Below are positions 1-8,430 of a DNA stretch of 64,000 nt, one piece after another; position 1 is the stretch's first letter, and every line of letters starts with the position of its first letter. The stretch comes from WHSO01 sp050485485 (GTDB lineage Bacteria > Pseudomonadota > Alphaproteobacteria > SMXQ01). The DNA is taken from the NCBI GenBank assembly GCA_050485485.1, contig JBJHBM010000011.1, positions 1 to 64,000 on the forward strand. Reading direction: 5' to 3'. Below the pieces are notes generated by a model, which worked only from the letters and a program-made list of their open reading frames with translations, did no database searches and had not been told where the DNA came from. Position numbers and translations under genes: made by a program.

Positions 1-75
1 CATCGAGGCCGCGTCGTCGGTGGCGAAAGCCGGCATCATGGCCATCATGCCGGACAGGTCCGAAGCGCCGATCAT
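1..75 (-). CDS. DapA-family (dihydrodipicolinate synthase-like) protein, N-terminal fragment
   Basis: Only the first 25 codons lie in the window and the gene runs off the left edge. The ATG at 75 follows a strong AGGAGG at 85-90. The peptide begins MIGASDLSGMMAMMPAFAT, which resembles the N terminus of DHDPS/NAL-superfamily aldolases, where a Leu-x-Gly stretch leads into the first barrel strand that normally ends near TPF. The family assignment rests on this short motif alone, so the substrate cannot be named. The Bug-type binding protein behind it on the same strand would fit a catabolic aldolase or dehydratase. Confidence 0.5.
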   Translation of the reverse strand, partial: MIGASDLSGMMAMMPAFATDDAASM

Positions 76-226
76 GGCTGGGTTCCTCCTCTGCTGTATT
101 GCCCGATTTCCCCTACGCGCCGCGCGCGGCGGCGGTTTCGGGCGACTCTACACAAATCCGCGCGAAGCGCCAGCGGCGCGCATGACGGGTTGCACCGGGG
201 CGCGCCCCTTATTTGCCAGCGCCGCC

Positions 227-1294
227 CTACTGTGCCTTCTTGGGCCGGGCCGCGTCCTTGGCGCGGTTGCCGGCCTCCTTGAGGATGGCCGCCGCCTCGG
301 CATAGGTCTCGCGCGGATGGCCGAGCAGCTCGCGCAGCGCCGGGTTCATGCCGTCCGCCGACATGGCCCGGACCTCGAGCTTCGACTTCTCCGCCTCCGC
401 GAGCAGCGCCGTGTCGCGCATCGTCGCCTCGAAGGCGAGCCGCAGGGCCGCGACCCGGTCGGCCGGAACGTCGGGCGGCAGCGCGACCGCGCGGCCGATC
501 GTCATGCTGGCGAAGAACATGGTGAGGATGCGCTTCGCCTTCTCGGTCTTGGCGTAGCCGATGGCGAGCGGCACGTCGGGGAAGTCGGGATGGGGAGTCG
601 TGCCCATCTGCCAGATCAGGCGCAGCTGGCCCGAATCCACCTGCTGCATGTTGGACGCCTTGATGGAGGACAGATACGTGCCGCACTGGCCCTGAATCTC
701 GCCGCGCTCCATGGCGAGGCCGCGCTCGGACTGGGAGGAGAAGCCGAGGATCGGACGGAAGCGCGTGCCCATGACCGCGTTCATGATCATCGGCAGCGTA
801 TAGGAGCCCGCCCCGGCGCCCGAGGCGCCGAGGATGACCTCGCGCTCGAAGAAGTCCTCCGGCCGGGCGATGCCGGCGGTGTGCCACACCGAGCAGTGGT
901 CCACCTCCTGGTTCATGTTGCCGACCCAGAGGAAGCGGTACGGATCGAACAGCGCCTTGTCGTTGCCGTAGAGCCGCTCCAGCAGGACATAGGCCGGGAT
1001 GATGCCCATCTGGGTTCCGTCCTTGTCGGCCTGGTTATAGAGCCAGTTGGCGAACACCAGCCCGCCGGCGCCGGTCATGTTGGAGGCGACCACGCTCGGC
1101 GCCCCGGGGATATGGCGGCCGATGTGCCGCGCGAGCAGGCGGTTGTAGAGGTCGAAGCCGCCGCCGGGATTGGTGCTCGAATAGGTCATGATGCGCTTGC
1201 CGGCGAAGTCGGCCTGGGCGACGGCGCCGCCGCTCCACAAGGCGGCGGGAACGCACAGCAAGAGCGCGCCGAGGCGCGCGGTCCAGTTCGGCAT
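227..1294 (-). CDS. TctC/Bug-like periplasmic substrate-binding protein
   Basis: Predicted extracytoplasmic solute receptor of the tripartite tricarboxylate transporter class, which catches an organic anion for a TctAB-type permease. The start at 1294 (MPNWTARLG) is preferred over an in-frame ATG at 1309 because GGAGGA sits 7 bases upstream. A signal peptide ends near AVA-QADF. The mature N terminus has the loop GGGFDLYNRLLARHIG, then NMTGAGGL and ANWLYN, the pattern shared by the other three Bug-like proteins here (11463, 14881, 31490). About 355 residues, slightly longer than classic Bug proteins. It ends in a lysine-containing tail. No tctA or tctB is in the window, so permease and ligand are unknown. 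Confidence 0.8.
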   Translation of the reverse strand: MPNWTARLGALLLCVPAALWSGGAVAQADFAGKRIMTYSSTNPGGGFDLYNRLLARHIGRHIPGAPSVVASNMTGAGGLVFANWLYNQADKDGTQMGIIPAYVLLERLYGNDKALFDPYRFLWVGNMNQEVDHCSVWHTAGIARPEDFFEREVILGASGAGAGSYTLPMIMNAVMGTRFRPILGFSSQSERGLAMERGEIQGQCGTYLSSIKASNMQQVDSGQLRLIWQMGTTPHPDFPDVPLAIGYAKTEKAKRILTMFFASMTIGRAVALPPDVPADRVAALRLAFEATMRDTALLAEAEKSKLEVRAMSADGMNPALRELLGHPRETYAEAAAILKEAGNRAKDAARPKKAQ

Positions 1295-1437
1295 GACGTG
1301 ATCCTCCATTGTTGTTGTCCCGCGCGGGTCGCGCCAGTGCGGTCCCCGTTCCGGGTGCGGCCATTATGCGCCGCAGGCGGGCGGCGCGCGACCGGGAAGA
1401 ACGGAGGCCGGAGGGAGGCTGGATTTACGGAGGGAGG

Positions 1438-1995
1438 CTACTCGTCCCCGGCGGGCGCGATCGCGTAGCGGCGCCCGTCCACGGCGAGCTCGCCGGCGGC
1501 GAAGCTGACCGAGAGGCGCAACGAGCCCTCGTTGCGCTGCCAGGGGGTCACCGTCATCACCCTTTGGCCGGCCTTGGTATAGGGCTCGGCCAGGGCGACG
1601 CGGCGGGCGGCAGCGGTGGACTTCGCGCGAATGACGATCATGCCGAGGCCGACCCGGTTGCCCTTCTCGTCCACGAACGGGCCGGCGGCGAACAGCAGCC
1701 CGCGGCGCTCGAGGTCGACCAGGTAGTCGTGATGCTCGCGCCGCAGGACCTCCGGCGGGCGCGGCAGGGGCGGCGGGTTCTCGGGACGGGTCATCCAGCA
1801 CACGTAGCACTGCTCGCGCGCCAGATTGAGCCCGAGGGCGGGACGGTTCAGAGACGCGACGGGCGCCGACGCCTTCGGCGCCGACGCCCGTACGTTTACT
1901 CGTTTCGACCGTTTCGACGGCTTGCCCGTGGCGGTCGCGCCCGCGCCCCGGGAGGCGGCGGACGCAGGCCTGCGACCGGGAAGCCGTTGGGTCAC
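1438..1995 (-). CDS. YCII-related domain protein with a basic N-terminal extension
   Basis: The C-terminal 125 residues form a YCII ferredoxin-like domain: a first strand around CYVCWM, then REHHDYLVDLERRGLLFAAGPF with the conserved His/Asp pair, then the family's G-x-x-x-I strand. The roughly 60 residues before it are rich in Arg, Lys, Ala and Pro. The GTG at 1995 is only 6 bases after the stop of the histone H1-like gene and has no clear ribosome-binding site, so translation may be coupled or the true start may lie further in. YCII proteins are small, poorly defined enzymes or binding proteins; no specific reaction can be given. Confidence 0.65.
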   Translation of the reverse strand: MTQRLPGRRPASAASRGAGATATGKPSKRSKRVNVRASAPKASAPVASLNRPALGLNLAREQCYVCWMTRPENPPPLPRPPEVLRREHHDYLVDLERRGLLFAAGPFVDEKGNRVGLGMIVIRAKSTAAARRVALAEPYTKAGQRVMTVTPWQRNEGSLRLSVSFAAGELAVDGRRYAIAPAGDE

Positions 1996-2001
1996 GGTCG
2001 G

Positions 2002-2187
2002 TTACTTGCGCGCTTTCCGGGCCCGGCGACGCGCCGGGGCCTTCCGCTTGGAGGAAGACCGGCGAGCCGCAGCCTTGCGCTTCGCGGTCTTCTTCTTGGC
2101 GGCCTTCTTCTTGGTCGCCTTCTTCTTGGTCGCCTTCTTCTTCTTGGCGGCCTTCTTCGCTTTCGACTTCGTAGGCTTCTTCACCAT
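2002..2187 (-). CDS. histone H1-like lysine/alanine-rich DNA-binding protein
   Basis: A 61-residue protein made almost wholly of Lys, Ala, Arg and Thr, with repeated KKATKKKA and KKAAKKKTA blocks and an Arg-rich tail. This resembles the C-terminal domain of histone H1 and bacterial HC1/HU-tail proteins that bind and compact DNA non-specifically. ATG at 2187 is favoured over 2202 because GAGGGG stands 7 bases before it. It probably leads a two-gene transcript with the YCII gene. Composition is so biased that homology is hard to prove; the DNA-binding role is inferred from charge and repeat pattern. Confidence 0.65.
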   Translation of the reverse strand: MVKKPTKSKAKKAAKKKKATKKKATKKKAAKKKTAKRKAAARRSSSKRKAPARRRARKARK

Positions 2188-2664
2188 GCTATTCCCCTCC
2201 ATAGAGGTTTCGCGTGCGCGATGGCGACACGCGGTGAGTACGCACTCGTCACGAACGCAAACGCATACGAAACGACGCCGGATCATCGGCGCGGAAAGGA
2301 TAATGAACTATTAACGTCCCTTTATGCAACAAAACACTTGCAAGGGGCTTTAAATTTTTTTGGGCGGCATTTTCGACCGCAACGACGCCCGGATTCAATT
2401 TGAAGAGGGCAAAGGACTCGCCGGCGACGATTTGGATGCGTGAGTCATGCATCGGAAGCCTTCATTGAACCTACACGATTTTTCGATGAACGCGTCGCTC
2501 CCGCGTGCGCGAATGGTTCGCCGGTTTAAGTCGAATATTCACTTGACGAAGAACAGATGCCGCGGGGCCGAAGTGATCGCCCGCCCTCCCGCGCGGGCAC
2601 GCCGCCGCGGCCGGCGCCGGCGACCGGAAAGGCCTGGAAATGCTGGGATTTCAGGAGCTGCGGC
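2188..2664. other. intergenic region, no convincing gene
   Basis: 477 bases between the histone-like gene and the IclR gene. The stretch 2290-2560 is clearly richer in A+T than its surroundings and should hold the promoter of the minus-strand histone-like gene. No strong promoter pair, terminator or RNA gene could be identified. Short open frames cross it, but none has a ribosome-binding site or recognisable domain. Confidence 0.5.
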
Positions 2665-3447
2665 TCAGGCGTGGGCGCGCCGGTCCGGGCGCGGCGCGCG
2701 GGCCCATTCGACCATCGCCGCGGTGATGCGGCGCGCGCCGTCGACCACCAACGCGGCAAGCGTCGCGACGTCTTCTTCGTCGGCGCGATGCTCCGGCATC
2801 GCGAGCGTGAGGCTTGCGAGAATGTCGCCGTCGCCGTCGAACACCGGCGCAGAGATCGCGAACACGCCGGCGTCGAGCTGCGCGCGGCCGGTGAGGTAGG
2901 GTCGCGCCCTGATGTCGCGCAGCCGGGCGCGGAACGCCTCCCAGCTCGCGCCGAGGCCCGCCTGGGCGATCACGGAGGCGTGGTCACGGAACAGGCGACG
3001 CAGGCGTCCTTCCGGCAGATGGGCAAGGATCATCACCGATGCCGAGCCCCGGAATAGCGGCATCGGTCGGCCGCGCGAATACGAGATGTCGAGACTGTTG
3101 GGGCTTTCCACCAGGAACACCGACAGCACCGAATCGCCGCGCGGCGCGCACAGGAACAGGATGCCCTCGCCGCAACGCGGCATCAGGTCCGTCAGCACGT
3201 CGCGCCCGACCGTCAGCAGCGGGTCGCAGTCGCGGATCAGACGGTCGAGCTCGATGATGCGCGGCCCCAGGCTGTAGCCGCCCCCGCCCACCGGCGCGAG
3301 CAGCCCGGCGTCGCACAACTCCTTGACGTAGCGGTAGGCGGTCGAGCGGGTGAGGCCGAGCGCCTCGATCAGGGCCTCGACGGTCCAGACCGGACGCACC
3401 TCGGAGAACACGTCCAGCAGCCCCAGCATGCGTTCGAGGCTCGACAC
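2665..3447 (-). CDS. IclR-family transcriptional regulator
   Basis: 260 residues. An N-terminal winged helix-turn-helix (about 1-65; TVEALIEALGLTRSTAYRYV is the recognition region) is followed by an IclR effector domain with GRPMPLFRGSASVMILAHL and, near the end, the strand AISAPVFDGDGDILASLTLA. GTG at 3447 is supported by AGGAGGAGG just upstream. It is divergent from the extradiol dioxygenase-like gene at 3606. The palindromic half-sites in between make local control of the catabolic block likely. IclR members usually bind small aromatic or organic acids; the effector is unknown. Confidence 0.9.
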   Translation of the reverse strand: MSSLERMLGLLDVFSEVRPVWTVEALIEALGLTRSTAYRYVKELCDAGLLAPVGGGGYSLGPRIIELDRLIRDCDPLLTVGRDVLTDLMPRCGEGILFLCAPRGDSVLSVFLVESPNSLDISYSRGRPMPLFRGSASVMILAHLPEGRLRRLFRDHASVIAQAGLGASWEAFRARLRDIRARPYLTGRAQLDAGVFAISAPVFDGDGDILASLTLAMPEHRADEEDVATLAALVVDGARRITAAMVEWARAPRPDRRAHA

Positions 3448-3494
3448 CGGCGCCCTCCTCCTTATCCTGTGGGGAGCCGATTATCGGCCGGACA

Positions 3495-3525
3495 GGGATT
3501 GCATTCAATCCCATAATGTGGGATT
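3495..3525. promoter_or_regulatory. candidate IclR operator (three GGGATT half-sites)
   Basis: Two overlapping inverted repeats share a central half-site: GGGATT-N6-AATCCC at 3495-3512 and AATCCCA-N5-TGGGATT at 3507-3525. It lies 48 bases upstream of the IclR start and 80 upstream of the VOC gene. Position and dyad symmetry suit an IclR-family operator. The consensus for this regulator is unknown, so assignment is by location. Confidence 0.55.
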
Positions 3526-3605
3526 TTACTTTCCATGCCGGCCGGTCGCCACGCCCTCTCGCGATCGCGGACCGGACGGCAGAACGCCAGAACGACGGAC
3601 AGGCC

Positions 3606-4451
3606 ATGACCCAGACTCTCTCGCCCCTCTGGCCCGCGCGGCTGCACCATATCAAGATCACCTCCGACCGGGTGCCGGAGCTGCTCGACTTCTATCAGAG
3701 GGTGCTCGAGCTCTCGGCCGAGGAGCTCACCGACGGCGTGTGGGACCTCAAGGGCGGCGAGCGACGCTTCGTGATCGGGCGCGGCCGGCGCAACGGGCTC
3801 GGCTTCTCCGCCTATGCCATCGACGATGCCGACCGGCTCGCGGCCCTCAAGGACCACGTCGCGGCCCAGGGCATCGCCACCGCCCCCGGCGCGAGCCCCC
3901 TGTTCCGCCCCGAGGGCGCGTTCTCGGTGGCCGATCCCGACGGCCACGTCATGACCTTCGGCGTGCCGCGCGACGGCGCCGGAGGGCCCGACCGCCTGCC
4001 AGGGCGCCTCCAGCACGCGGTCAAGGGCTCCCCCAACGTCGAGCAGGTGATCGCCTTCTGGCTCAAGCTCGGCTTCGTCCTGTCGGACGAGGTCAAGGAC
4101 GCCGACGGCAACCTCACCGCCGCCTTTCTCCGGTCCGATCCGGAGCACCACTCGGCCGCCACCTTCCGCACCAAGGACGCGCGCTTCGACCATTTTTCGA
4201 TGGAGACCAGCTCGTGGAACGACATCCGCGACTGGGCCGACCACCTGAGCGCGCTGCACATCAAGCTCGGCTGGGGGCCCGGCCGCCACGGCCCCGGCAA
4301 CAACCTGTTCTTCATGGTCGCGGACCCGGACGGCAACATGATGGAATGGTCGTCCGAGATCGAGCTCATGGAGCGCGCGGTCCCCGCGCGCCAGTGGCGC
4401 CACGAGGAACGCACCCTCAATCTGTGGGGCGGCGCCTGGATGCGCAGCTGA
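3606..4451 (+). CDS. extradiol ring-cleavage dioxygenase-like VOC protein
   Basis: 281 residues forming two vicinal-oxygen-chelate domains, as in type I extradiol dioxygenases (catechol or biphenyl-diol cleavage). The metal triad expected in the C-terminal domain is present: His137 (LQHAVKGS), His196 (DHFSM) and Glu247 (NMMEWSSE). The stretch GPGNNLFFMVADPDGN matches the family signature near the third ligand. The N-terminal domain keeps only one His (LHHI, 14-15) and looks structural. ATG 3606 is chosen because the upstream extension lacks VOC similarity. It leads an apparent operon with the FAH gene at 4505 and the molybdenum enzyme. The diol substrate is unknown. Confidence 0.8.
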   Translation: MTQTLSPLWPARLHHIKITSDRVPELLDFYQRVLELSAEELTDGVWDLKGGERRFVIGRGRRNGLGFSAYAIDDADRLAALKDHVAAQGIATAPGASPLFRPEGAFSVADPDGHVMTFGVPRDGAGGPDRLPGRLQHAVKGSPNVEQVIAFWLKLGFVLSDEVKDADGNLTAAFLRSDPEHHSAATFRTKDARFDHFSMETSSWNDIRDWADHLSALHIKLGWGPGRHGPGNNLFFMVADPDGNMMEWSSEIELMERAVPARQWRHEERTLNLWGGAWMRS

Positions 4452-4504
4452 CCGCGCGGCCCGGCGACAAGGAATTCGAAAACCAAAGAGGCAGGACAAC
4501 ACCG

Positions 4505-5353
4505 ATGAAACTGGTCAACTACACGTTCGAGGGCAAGGACCGTTACGGCGCCGTCACGGAGGGAGGCGTCGTCGATCTTTCCGCCCGCATCGGCGCGAAG
4601 CACCCCGACATCAGGTCGCTGATCGCGGCGGGCGCCCTCGCCGAAGCTGCCAAGGCGGCCCAGGGCCAGAAGGCGGACCACGCGCTCGACGCCATCGCCT
4701 ACCGGCCGGTGATCCACAACCCGGACAAGGTCATCTGCGTCGGCCTCAACTACAAATCCCACCGCGAGGAGACGGGGCGCTCCCCCACCGACAACCCCGC
4801 CCTCTTCGTCCGCTTCGCCGACACCCAGGTGGGCCACGGCCAGCCGATGATCCTGCCCAGGTCGTCCGACAAGTTCGACTACGAGGGCGAGCTCGCCGTC
4901 ATCATCGGCAAGGGCGGCCGCCACGTGAAGGCCGCGGACGCGCTCGGCATCGTCGCCGGCTACTCGATCTACAACGACGGCTCGATCCGCGACTTCCAGA
5001 ACCACACCCACCAGTGGACGCCGGGCAAGAACTTCCCCGGCACCGGCGCGTTCGGCCCGTGGATGGTGACCGCCGACGAGCTCGGCGACCCGACCCGGCT
5101 CGAGCTCACCACCCGGCTCAACGGCCAGGTGATGCAGAACACCACCACCGACCTGATGCTGTTCGACATCCCGACCGTGATCGAATACGTCACCACCTTC
5201 ACCACGCTGCGCCCGGGCGACGTGATCTCCACCGGCACGCCCGGCGGTGTCGGCTTCAAGCGCAATCCGCCCGTGTTCATGAAGGCGGGCGATACCGTGG
5301 AGATCGAGATCACCAAGATCGGCAAGCTGGTCAACAAGATCGCGGCCGAGTGA
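4505..5353 (+). CDS. fumarylacetoacetate hydrolase (FAH) family protein
   Basis: 282 residues. The C-terminal catalytic fold carries the FAH metal motif FDYEGELAVIIG with Glu127 and Glu129, and a later Asp near residue 158 (IYNDGSI). The ending STGTPGGVGFKRNPP is typical. Family members hydrolyse C-C bonds in beta-diketones or act as hydratases/decarboxylases on meta-cleavage products. Placed 53 bases after the extradiol dioxygenase-like gene, it probably processes the ring-opened product. A second, more divergent FAH paralog follows another VOC gene at 29454. Confidence 0.85.
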   Translation: MKLVNYTFEGKDRYGAVTEGGVVDLSARIGAKHPDIRSLIAAGALAEAAKAAQGQKADHALDAIAYRPVIHNPDKVICVGLNYKSHREETGRSPTDNPALFVRFADTQVGHGQPMILPRSSDKFDYEGELAVIIGKGGRHVKAADALGIVAGYSIYNDGSIRDFQNHTHQWTPGKNFPGTGAFGPWMVTADELGDPTRLELTTRLNGQVMQNTTTDLMLFDIPTVIEYVTTFTTLRPGDVISTGTPGGVGFKRNPPVFMKAGDTVEIEITKIGKLVNKIAAE

Positions 5354-5384
5354 GCGGGCCCCGGGCCCGCCGGCGGAGGCAGCC

Positions 5385-8300
5385 ATGACGCTTTCGAGAT
5401 TTTCCCTGATCCTGTGGGGGCTCAACGCCCTGTTACGCTACTGCCGGCTGCGCCACCCGGCGTTCGCGGAGAAGCTCAAGGAAAAGAACTTCACCGCCCA
5501 GATGAAGACGGCCGATAACTCGGAGGGACGGTGGTTCCGCTTCGAGAACGGCCGCATCACCTCCGGCGCCGGCGTGCGCGCCGACGCCGAGGTGGTGCTC
5601 GCCTTCAAGAACGCGAAGATCGCGGCCGAGCTGCTGACGCCCCCCATCGACCAGCAGCGCCAGATCGACGCGATCAAGGACTTCAAGCTCGCCATGCACG
5701 GGCCGGACGAGCTGACCAGCTGGTTCACCCGCCTGATCCTGCTGACCCAGACGGTCGGCTGGAAGTACGGCATGGCCCAGCCCGACGGCGCGACGCGCTA
5801 CACCTCCATGACCAACGGCGGCCCGGTGTTCGTCTACGTCAAGGACGGCAAGATCCTGCGGATCACGCCGATCGTGTTCGACGGGAGCGATCCCGAGCCC
5901 TGGACCATCGAGGCGCGCGGCAAGACCTACACGCCGCCGCGCAAGACCACGCTCGCACCCCACGGCCAGAACTTCAAGTCGATCATCTACGCCCCCAACC
6001 GCTGCCTCTATCCGATGAAGCGGGTGGACTTCGACCCCAACGGCGAGCGCAACCCCGAGATGCGCGGCGTCTCCGGCTACGAGCGCATCTCCTGGGACGA
6101 GGCGCTCGACATCGTGGCGAACGAAATCAAGCGTATGAAGCGCGAGCACGGTCCCGGCGCCATCGCGTCGTCCCACGGCTCGCACCACACCTGGGGCAAC
6201 ATCGGCTACTACCTCTCGGCCAACTTCCGCTTCATGAACGCGATCGGCCACACCGAGGTCCACCACAACCCCGACAGCTGGGAAGGCTGGTACTGGGGCG
6301 CGACGCACCACTGGGGCTACAGCTTGCGCGTCGGCCAGTGCGAAAACTACGGCACGGTCGAGGACTGCCTCCAGAACTGCGACATGATCGTGTTCTGGTC
6401 GGCGAACCCGGAGGCGACCTCGGGCGCCTACGGCGCGTTCGAGGGCACGGTGCGCCGCCAGTGGCTCAAGGACTCCGGCATCAAGATCGTCCACATCGAT
6501 CCCTACTACAACGACACCGCGCAGTTCCTGGGCGGCAAGTGGATCGCGCCCAGGCCCACCACCTCGCCCGCGCTCGGCATGGCGCTCGCCCATGTCTGGA
6601 TCAAGGAGGACCTCTACGACAAGGACTACGTCGCGACCCGCACCAAGGGCTTCGACGTGTGGAAGGCCTACCTCACGGGCGAGGAGGACGGCATCCCCAA
6701 GACCCCCGAATGGGCGGAGCAGGAGACCGGCGTGCCGGCCCGCGAGATTCGCGCGCTCGCCCGCGAATGGGCCAAGCACCGCACCTATCTCGGCGCGGGC
6801 GGCTGGGGCACCGGCCACGGCGGCGCCTGCCGCAACGCCACCGGCATCCAGTGGGCGCGCGTCTGCGTGTGCCTGATGGCGATGCAGGGGCTCGGCAAGC
6901 CCGGCGTCAACTTCGGCAACCTGCAATGGGGCACGCCGGTCGATTTCAACTTCTACTTCCCGGGCTACGCCGAGGGCGGCATGTCGGGCGACATGGAGCA
7001 CACCGCGATGGCGGTGCAGCTGTTCCAGCGCATGCCCCAGCTTCCCACCATCAACACGCCCGGCCAGAAAATCCCGCGCATGCAGTTCCCGGAGGCGATC
7101 CTGGAAGGCAAGGCGGAAGGCTACATGTGGGACGGCAAGTCGATCGAGCACCAGTTCCGCAAGATCGTCTATCCCATGCCCGGCCACGCCAAGGTGCGGA
7201 TGCTCTACAAGTACGGCGGCTCGGCCATCGCCACCATGCCGGACTCCAACCGCTGGGTCGCGGCCTACCGCTCCCCCAACCTCGAGTTCGTGGTGAACCA
7301 GTCGATCTGGATGGAGGGCGAGGCGCAGTTCGCCGACGTCATCCTGCCGGCCTGCACCAACTTCGAGCGGCCCGACATCTCCGAATGGGCCGGGCTCGGC
7401 GGCTACGCCCACCACGGCCAGATGCAGCTCAACCACCGGGTCATCGTGTTCCAGCACAAGTGCATCGAGCCGCTGGGCGAATCGCGCTCCGACTTCGAGA
7501 TATTCAACGACATCTGCAAGCGCCTCGGTCTCTCGGCCTACTTCTCAGAAGGCATGACCGAGCTCGACTGGGTCAAGCGCCAGTTCGACGGCTCCGACCT
7601 GCCGGGCGCGATCTCGTGGAAGGAGTTCATCCGCAAGGGCTACTACGTGGTGCCCGCGGAGGAGGAGAAGCTGCGCGCGCCGGCCTCGTTCCGCTGGTTC
7701 GCCGAAGGACGCAAGAAGGACGTGCCGGAGCCGCACCCGCTGCCCTCCGACTACACCGAGGAGTTCCAGAAGGGGCTGCAGACCCAGTCGGGGCTGATCG
7801 AGTTCGAGTGCGAGAGCCTCAAGCGCTTCGACGCGAACGACCCCGAGCGCCCGCCGATCGTGAAGTACAACCCCGCCTTCGAGGGCATCCACGACCCGCG
7901 CAGGACCAAGTACCCGCTGCAGCTCTTGACGCCGCATCCGCGCTACAGCTTCCACACCCAGGGCGACGGCAAGGACAGCTTCCTCAACGACATCCCCGAC
8001 CACCGCATGCTGGTGAACGGGCACTACTACTGGATCGTCCGGCTCAACGCGAAGGACGCCGAGGTGCGCGGCATCCGGACCGGCGATCTCGTGAAGGTCC
8101 ACAACGAGCGCGGCGCCGTGATCTGCGCCGCGCGCATCACCAACCGCCTGCCGTCCGGCATCGCCCACGGCTACGAGTCCTCCGCCAACTACCAGCCGCT
8201 CGGCGAGCCCGGCCGGACGGTGGATATCGGCGGCTGCCTCAACCTGCTGAGCCCCAAGCGCTCCCAGGTGAAGCAGGCGCATTCGATGGCGTCGGCCGCG

Positions 8301-8408
8301 GCCCTGGTCGAAGTCGAGGTCTGGGACGGCAACCCCGAGCACGTCTCCGAGGCGGCCGTCGCGGCGGAGCGGCGCGCCCGCGCCGGCGAGCCGGTGCCGG
8401 CCCAGTAG
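5385..8408 (+). CDS. transhydroxylase-type molybdopterin oxidoreductase, large subunit, with SCP2-like N-terminal domain
   Basis: 1007 residues. Residues about 1-125 look like an SCP2 sterol-carrier domain (GRWFRFENGRITSG, then ADAEVVLAFKN and LAMHGPDEL). From about 140 onward it is a DMSO-reductase-family bis-MGD enzyme. The N-terminal 4Fe-4S cysteine motif is absent, as in pyrogallol-phloroglucinol transhydroxylase. A block matches that enzyme's published active site: His268 and Tyr276 (SHHTWGNIGYY), then Asp297-Ser298-Trp299, where the Ser would be the Mo ligand. The iron-sulfur subunit follows at 8431. Related enzymes hydroxylate or shuffle hydroxyls on polyphenols (transhydroxylase; resorcinol hydroxylase). 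The known large subunit is about 875 residues, so the extra length is the fusion. The substrate here is inferred to be a phenol. Confidence 0.8.
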   Translation: MTLSRFSLILWGLNALLRYCRLRHPAFAEKLKEKNFTAQMKTADNSEGRWFRFENGRITSGAGVRADAEVVLAFKNAKIAAELLTPPIDQQRQIDAIKDFKLAMHGPDELTSWFTRLILLTQTVGWKYGMAQPDGATRYTSMTNGGPVFVYVKDGKILRITPIVFDGSDPEPWTIEARGKTYTPPRKTTLAPHGQNFKSIIYAPNRCLYPMKRVDFDPNGERNPEMRGVSGYERISWDEALDIVANEIKRMKREHGPGAIASSHGSHHTWGNIGYYLSANFRFMNAIGHTEVHHNPDSWEGWYWGATHHWGYSLRVGQCENYGTVEDCLQNCDMIVFWSANPEATSGAYGAFEGTVRRQWLKDSGIKIVHIDPYYNDTAQFLGGKWIAPRPTTSPALGMALAHVWIKEDLYDKDYVATRTKGFDVWKAYLTGEEDGIPKTPEWAEQETGVPAREIRALAREWAKHRTYLGAGGWGTGHGGACRNATGIQWARVCVCLMAMQGLGKPGVNFGNLQWGTPVDFNFYFPGYAEGGMSGDMEHTAMAVQLFQRMPQLPTINTPGQKIPRMQFPEAILEGKAEGYMWDGKSIEHQFRKIVYPMPGHAKVRMLYKYGGSAIATMPDSNRWVAAYRSPNLEFVVNQSIWMEGEAQFADVILPACTNFERPDISEWAGLGGYAHHGQMQLNHRVIVFQHKCIEPLGESRSDFEIFNDICKRLGLSAYFSEGMTELDWVKRQFDGSDLPGAISWKEFIRKGYYVVPAEEEKLRAPASFRWFAEGRKKDVPEPHPLPSDYTEEFQKGLQTQSGLIEFECESLKRFDANDPERPPIVKYNPAFEGIHDPRRTKYPLQLLTPHPRYSFHTQGDGKDSFLNDIPDHRMLVNGHYYWIVRLNAKDAEVRGIRTGDLVKVHNERGAVICAARITNRLPSGIAHGYESSANYQPLGEPGRTVDIGGCLNLLSPKRSQVKQAHSMASAAALVEVEVWDGNPEHVSEAAVAAERRARAGEPVPAQ

Positions 8409-8430
8409 CCCGAGGCGAAGGAGAGACCCC

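Noticed and set aside
1860..1895. GC-rich inverted repeat as a terminator
   Set aside because: The GGCGCC dyad lies inside the basic N-terminal coding part of the YCII gene and has no T-run; it reflects Ala/Pro codon repetition.
2249..2452. 67-codon minus-strand frame in the 2.2-2.66 kb gap
   Set aside because: No ribosome-binding site and no recognisable domain, and it would cover the likely promoter of the histone-like gene.
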